From Xyrauchen texanus (Eukaryota > Chordata > Actinopteri > Cypriniformes > Catostomidae): a stretch of DNA of 64,000 nucleotides. The stretch spans positions 48,282,457 through 48,346,456 of the forward strand of contig NC_068280.1 of assembly GCF_025860055.1 (NCBI RefSeq), in the 5' to 3' direction. This document shows positions 61,401-64,000 of the stretch, one piece after another. The notes beneath the pieces were generated by a model that was not told the origin of the DNA, searched no databases, and was given only the letters and a program-made list of their open reading frames with translations. The translations under genes were made by a program, and so were the position numbers. Position 1 is the stretch's first letter. Each line of letters begins with the position of its first letter.

Positions 61401-64000
61401 TTCCCCAGATCTCAATCCGATTGAGCATCTGTGGGGGATGTGCTGGACCAACAAGTCCGATCCACAGCAGATCAGCCTTGAAGCCTTTGGGACTTGAAGG
61501 ATCTGCTGCTTAAGTTTTGGTGACCGATACTACAGGACACCTTCAGGGGTCTTGTAGAGTCCATACCTCGTGCGTTGGCACTGTTTTGGCGGCACACGGA
61601 GGACCAACATCATATTAGGCATGTGGTCATAATGTTTTGGCTCATCCGTGTATGCATTGGTTTATCGTTTAAAACCTGACCAACTGAAATGTTTTGCGTA
61701 AAAAGTGTGCTTGTAGTATCTTTCATTAAAATAAATTCCACTTGGTTTGATGCTTTGTTTTCTAATATAATTACTTGTTAAAATGATCTTTAGTGCTCCA
61801 ATACATTTTGGGACAACTTTATGTTGTATAAGAAAGTCTATATGCGGCATTAACGTATGTGACTATCACTTTTCATGTTCAAAAATATAATGTTTTAAAC
61901 CAAGTATTCCTCTTGTTTTCTATTTTGTTGTTGTAGTCTAGCAGCTACGTGGTTATGGTTTTAATTTGTTAACGGCTCATTTTCAAGAGCTGTTTTCCAA
62001 CCCAAGCTCATGTTTGTAATCTGTTCCAACGTTCAAAAACAAACACAAGGGGATTATACGTCTGAAAAGTTGTTTATTTTCTCGTGTCGAGCTGTCAAGC
62101 AATGTATATTTTTTTTATGGACACAGACAAAAAGTAGCAGCATTCTGCACCAGCAAACTGGACACAATGAACAGAGCTCGCTCAAGCCCTGTTATGAAAC
62201 CCCTTCAAGAAAAAAAAAGAATGAATTGGAGCATTATTCAAGACGGTTGATTGTTATACAACATCACACGGCTCTGTTCCGAGCTGTGGTAGAGATGTGA
62301 AGCTGAACTTAAAGGGATAGTTCACACAAAAATGAGCATTTTCTCATCACTTAGTCACCCTCATGCCATCCCTGATGTTTTTACAACACAACACAAACAT
62401 TTTTTAAAGAATTTCTCAGCTCAGAATGGTGGCCAGAACTTTTAAGGTCCAAAAGCACATAAAGGCAGCTTAAAAATTATCCATACGACTCCATTGGTTT
62501 AATCCATGTCTCCAGAAGCGATATGATAGGTGTGGGTGAGAAACGGATACATTTTTAAGTCCTTTTTTACATTTCAATTCTCCTCCATGCCCAGTAGGTA
62601 GGAATATACTTGAACAATGTGAATCACCAAAATCAAATGAACTTGAAAGTGAAAGTGAAGATTTATGGACAAAAAAGTACTTAAATACTGTTCTGTTTCT
62701 CACCACACCTATCATATCGCTTCTGAAGATATACATTTACTACTGGAGTCAGATGAATTACTTTATGCTACTTTTTTAAATGCTTTTTGGAGCATAAAAG
62801 TTATGGCCACCATTCACTTGCATTGTATAAACATTCAGAGCTGAGATATTTTTCAAAAAATCTTTGTGTTCTGCAGAAGAAAGTTTACTCCCCAACATGC
62901 CATCCCAGATGTGTATGAATGACTTATGTGTCATTTTCACCCAAAAATGAACAGAATAATAATACAGTTACATCCATAAGTCTTTTTCTTTCTTTCTTTT
63001 TCTATCTTGATAAGGATGAGGATTTTCCTGTTCCTGATGACTTCAGTGATGCCGATCAGCTGAGGGTCGGAAATGATGGAATCTTTATGCTGGCCTTCTT
63101 CAGTGAGTTACACAGAATGTGTTTGTACAGGTTTGGCAATAGAGCGCAACCATGCCCGTCCACACTGTCAGCCATCTTGAATCTAGAGGTTTTTTTCCCA
63201 TTCATTTTTTCCATAGGGATTTCATAAAAAGCCATGAAAGCTTCGAGGTGAACGACAACATAACCTTTTGATTTGAAGCAACAAAGTTTTTAAAAATGAA
63301 ACAAAATGACGAAAGTACAAGACTGTGTACTTAACGTCTTTAATGAGGGAATTAACTACAATCCCATGAAGCATTGCGAATGACTTAATCAAAATTAAAA
63401 ACAATATAAATATATTAAACTATAGATTTAAAGTTGTTGATTATAATTAAAGAAACAAGATGTTGGAAGTTTAAAGCAAAATATTCAGATATACACAATT
63501 ATATAAGTAGTTTGAGAGTGCAGGGAGACTGCGTTGTTCACAGGTGCAGTCGTTGCAGAGCTCTTCTGGCGCACATTGTTTGCTGTGATTCTCTTATTGG
63601 TGAAACTTTTGTCTTGAGCAGCATGGGTAGTGTAGTTCTTCCCTATGAATTCTGCTATTAAATGCAATTTTTTAAATAAATGAATATGGAATAATGCAGA
63701 CATATGGCTTCAACAGAAGCATATACCATTGATTTACAACCATGGTAAGTCCGTATTAAAAGGTTTACAAGTTAAAATTGTCTATGGAGAAAATGAATGA
63801 GATTTTACGTCCGGAACCAAACTGTTGTGCGCTCTGTAGTTGTAAGGTCCAAGGTCTTTACTATTATGCTGAAACATGACGAAAACTGACTAATGAGGAC
63901 ATTCTCAGCAGTCCTCATTAGTCATAAAGGCTTAGGCGAGGTTTAGAATAGCATACTATCGAACTACTCATACTATTTTATCACTATTATATCTGTGCAC
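48308..64000 (+). CDS. ndfip2: NEDD4 family-interacting protein 2 (ndfip2), 5' part; gene continues past the window
   Basis: Coding exons found: 48308-48337 (MDQAANRYQV), 57300-57465, 58209-58339 and 63015-63102; phases 0, 1, 0 and 1 agree and all junctions are GT-AG. The 138 residues present form the cytosolic N-terminal region: PPPY at 51-54, PPPY at 76-79 and LPTY at 85-88 are the WW-domain ligands through which NDFIP proteins recruit and activate NEDD4-family ubiquitin ligases. Next come DEAEKAKAAAMAAS and DDFSDADQLRVGNDGIFML, the start of the first of three membrane helices; the rest lies right of the window. The VPPPYS...TSLPTYDEAEKAKAAAMAA block identifies NDFIP2 rather than NDFIP1. 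The N-terminus is short compared with the long human NDFIP2 form. Intron 1 is 9 kb and repeat-laden. The gene is head-to-head with alpha-tubulin, 8.8 kb apart. Confidence 0.96.
48774..50290. repeat. degenerate ~40-bp minisatellite in ndfip2 intron 1
   Basis: About 37 diverged copies of a unit resembling tttggaacgttctaacgcat followed by tttgaggcatcatatgcgca, visible from its recurring words tttggaa, gttc and gaggcatcat. Units vary from about 37 to 43 bp. A longer segment is duplicated inside: gcctatttgttaggacatca occurs at 49070-49089 and again at 49216-49235, each copy linked to a ccaatttgtggcatcatatg word and a TA run. Minus-strand frames rich in KCAY/MPQ words come from the repeat. Confidence 0.85.
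49369..49413. repeat. (AT)n microsatellite in the minisatellite
   Basis: About 22 AT units following tgaatgca. A shorter sister run (49167-49178) follows the same word in the other duplicate. Confidence 0.95.
50621..50707. repeat. near-perfect hairpin in ndfip2 intron 1
   Basis: Outer arms of 21 bases (50621-50641 and 50687-50707) are exact reverse complements; inner arms of 14 bases (50640-50653 and 50663-50676) are also exact. A 10-base insertion in the right arm (50677-50686) separates the two stems and a 9-base loop closes the structure. Confidence 0.9.
51170..51555 (+). mobile_element. Tc1-like element remnant
   Basis: Words acacaacagtctctagaatt, gaatggtgccaaaaacaaaa, aaatgccttgttgatgagag and ggttggtgctgttttggtga, ending ttttaatgttgtggctgatc, match the coding-derived body and right terminus of a very common fish Tc1-type element. 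No intact transposase and no left terminus. The end relates to those at 12430-12475 and 61570-61650. Confidence 0.75.
51585..51785 (-). mobile_element. fragment of the AAAGGTGCAC foldback family
   Basis: Reads as the reverse complement of 53320-53505: both contain gatgccattgtagaaattt, tcagccatgatt, gagtagtattcggctggt and attctaaaatggcagc in that order. An independent, opposite-facing and truncated copy of the element at 52484-53563. Confidence 0.75.
52484..53563. mobile_element. AAAGGTGCAC-terminus MITE interrupted by a hAT-like element
   Basis: Terminal inverted repeats cttaaaggtgcactcagta (52483-52501) and, reversed, cttaaaggtgcacacagta (53564-53546). The body is split at 52609/53310 by the insertion described next; the right part (53320-53540) has a sister fragment at 51585-51785. 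No coding capacity. Confidence 0.8.
52610..53309. mobile_element. palindromic hAT-like element with perfect 8-bp target duplication
   Basis: Ends are caggggtgccca and, on the right, tgggcacccctg. The octamer GTCTACAC is identical at 52602-52609 and 53310-53317. The core is a long inverted repeat: arms 52758-52893 and 53042-52908, about 135 bases each with few mismatches, around a 14-base spacer; the arms contain gttgccatgacaactaggtt and tactgcccggattaggcaaa. No open frame. It sits inside a different MITE. Confidence 0.9.
53564..55330. other. ndfip2 intron 1 sequence without recognised features
   Basis: AT-rich, with a few short frames and no domain. Nothing coding or clearly repetitive was recognised. 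Confidence 0.4.
55370..55590 (+). mobile_element. degenerate tRNA-derived SINE
   Basis: Head gagtggttacattccaagtc, then gttgctggttcaatccccac (B-box like), body tatcaaggcacttaaaccca and tttctccagagggtg, then agcatctgctgaaagg. Same overall plan as the SINE at 40762 but more worn. A further short piece with tgtagctcaactagaagagc lies at 56110-56235. Confidence 0.6.
56570..57050. repeat. ~80-bp tandem repeat with an interstitial telomere-like array
   Basis: About five to six copies of an 80-bp unit with gattcaaaagaaccggct, gataagagtcattc and a gcgctgtatgtttcgcgct landmark (at 56583, 56664, 56743 and 56820, giving spacings of 81, 79 and 77). In the last copy, 56961-56984 is four exact CCTAAC units, the vertebrate telomere repeat. 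Confidence 0.8.
58515..58745. repeat. half of a foldback MITE in ndfip2 intron 3
   Basis: aggaataggtcacccaaaaa at the left, then attctgtggaacacaaaagg and agtctactgaagccattc. Termini resemble those of the 62308 element family (agttcacccaaaaatga type). Truncated on the right. Confidence 0.55.
58875..59425. mobile_element. foldback MITE inserted in an older 'ctagggctgtcacgat' repeat
   Basis: Inverted arms: gggttacagtgaggcacata ... gtgaatggggcc (58972-59010) against ggtccccattcacttccatt ... gcctcactgtaacc (59292-59333). The repeat around it begins ctagggctgtcacgattttt at 58777 and seems to resume as ttaaataatcgcgatcaggc after 59687. No coding capacity. Confidence 0.65.
59437..59685 (+). mobile_element. 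tRNA-derived SINE
   Basis: Head agtggtggctcagcggttaa (A box), then aggtcaggggttcaagcccc (B box), body ttgggcccttgagcaaggcc and gctccaggggtgccgtatca, then gaccctgcactctgacccca, with an AT-rich tail. Well preserved; the A/B boxes explain any tRNA-like score. Confidence 0.85.
60579..61650 (+). mobile_element. Tc1-like transposon, intact ends, dead transposase
   Basis: Terminal inverted repeats cacggatgagccaaaacatt (60579) and the same reversed ending at 61650, with TA duplications at 60577-60578 and 61651-61652. The plus strand carries transposase remnants: GCVLVHRLPGE, GGGSVMFWAMFCWETLGP, HATYLNILADQVHPF, GSGLFQQDYVTCHTEH, then stops and frame changes; the N-terminal DNA-binding part is not readable. 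At 1,072 bp it is shorter than an active Tc1 element, so it has internal losses. Confidence 0.9.
62308..62955. mobile_element. foldback non-autonomous DNA element in ndfip2 intron 3
   Basis: Left end aaagggatagttcacacaaa. Inverted inner arms are agaagcgatatgataggtgt (62515-62534) and acacctatcatatcgcttct (62704-62723), exact reverse complements, with more pairing outside. The right part has tggccaccattcacttgcat and ctttgtgttctgcagaagaa, shared with 16015-16200. The element ends about 60 bases before ndfip2 exon 4. Confidence 0.75.
63170..63870. repeat. candidate inverted-repeat element in the last visible ndfip2 intron
   Basis: cattcattttttccatagg (63200-63218) is mirrored by ctatggagaaaatgaatg (63782-63799). 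Words such as tacaatcccatgaagcattg suggest a dispersed repeat. No exon recognised here; exon 5 of ndfip2 must lie farther right. Confidence 0.45.

Overview
The window is nuclear DNA of a teleost fish, most likely a cypriniform (carp/zebrafish lineage). The evidence is: three vertebrate genes split by GT-AG introns, AT-rich spacers, a DANA/HE1-type tRNA-derived SINE, Sleeping Beauty-type and other Tc1 relics, I-, L1- and L2/CR1-like LINE pieces, and many hAT-like non-autonomous elements, several still bounded by 8-bp target duplications. No prokaryotic operon, CRISPR array, rRNA or stand-alone tRNA gene is visible. Exon coordinates come from hand-reading splice sites and reading frame; no alignment or database search was run.

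Layout. 1-12,700: gene-free, repeat-rich flank with LINE fragments at 1-1,110 and 4,555-5,340, MITE clusters, and three repeat-poor stretches that could be conserved non-coding elements. 12,749-21,111 (minus): stk16, a membrane-anchored serine/threonine kinase; all seven coding exons can be joined into a 306-residue protein, the last exon lying behind a 4.3-kb intron packed with transposons. 22,450-29,300: a SINE, a 1.5-kb TCTA/TCCA minisatellite, a candidate stk16 promoter, and a degenerate I-clade LINE ending beside that promoter. 31,173-39,518 (minus): an alpha-tubulin gene (four coding exons, 449 residues) with a TATA promoter, a polyadenylation signal, and a one-base deletion in exon 3 that breaks the frame. 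40,300-46,600: SINE and repeat copies, then an L1-like LINE (minus) split by a hAT-like element. 48,308 to beyond the window end (plus): ndfip2, of which four coding exons are present (PPxY/LPxY adaptor region up to the start of the first membrane helix); its introns hold a degenerate 40-bp minisatellite, foldback elements, a Tc1 copy with intact ends and telomere-like repeats.

The three genes are ordinary housekeeping/trafficking genes: STK16 is a Golgi/membrane kinase, alpha-tubulin a microtubule subunit, NDFIP2 an endosomal/Golgi adaptor for NEDD4-family ubiquitin ligases. stk16 and an alpha-tubulin gene are also neighbours in human (STK16-TUBA4A), so that pairing is an old linkage; ndfip2 beside them looks specific to the fish arrangement. 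I found no convincing new molecular system. The items most worth a second look are the tubulin frameshift, the stk16 P-loop change, the ndfip2 intron-1 minisatellite, the perfect hairpin at 50.6 kb, the nested palindromic hAT insertion at 52.5-53.6 kb, and the unexplained repeat-poor blocks left of stk16.
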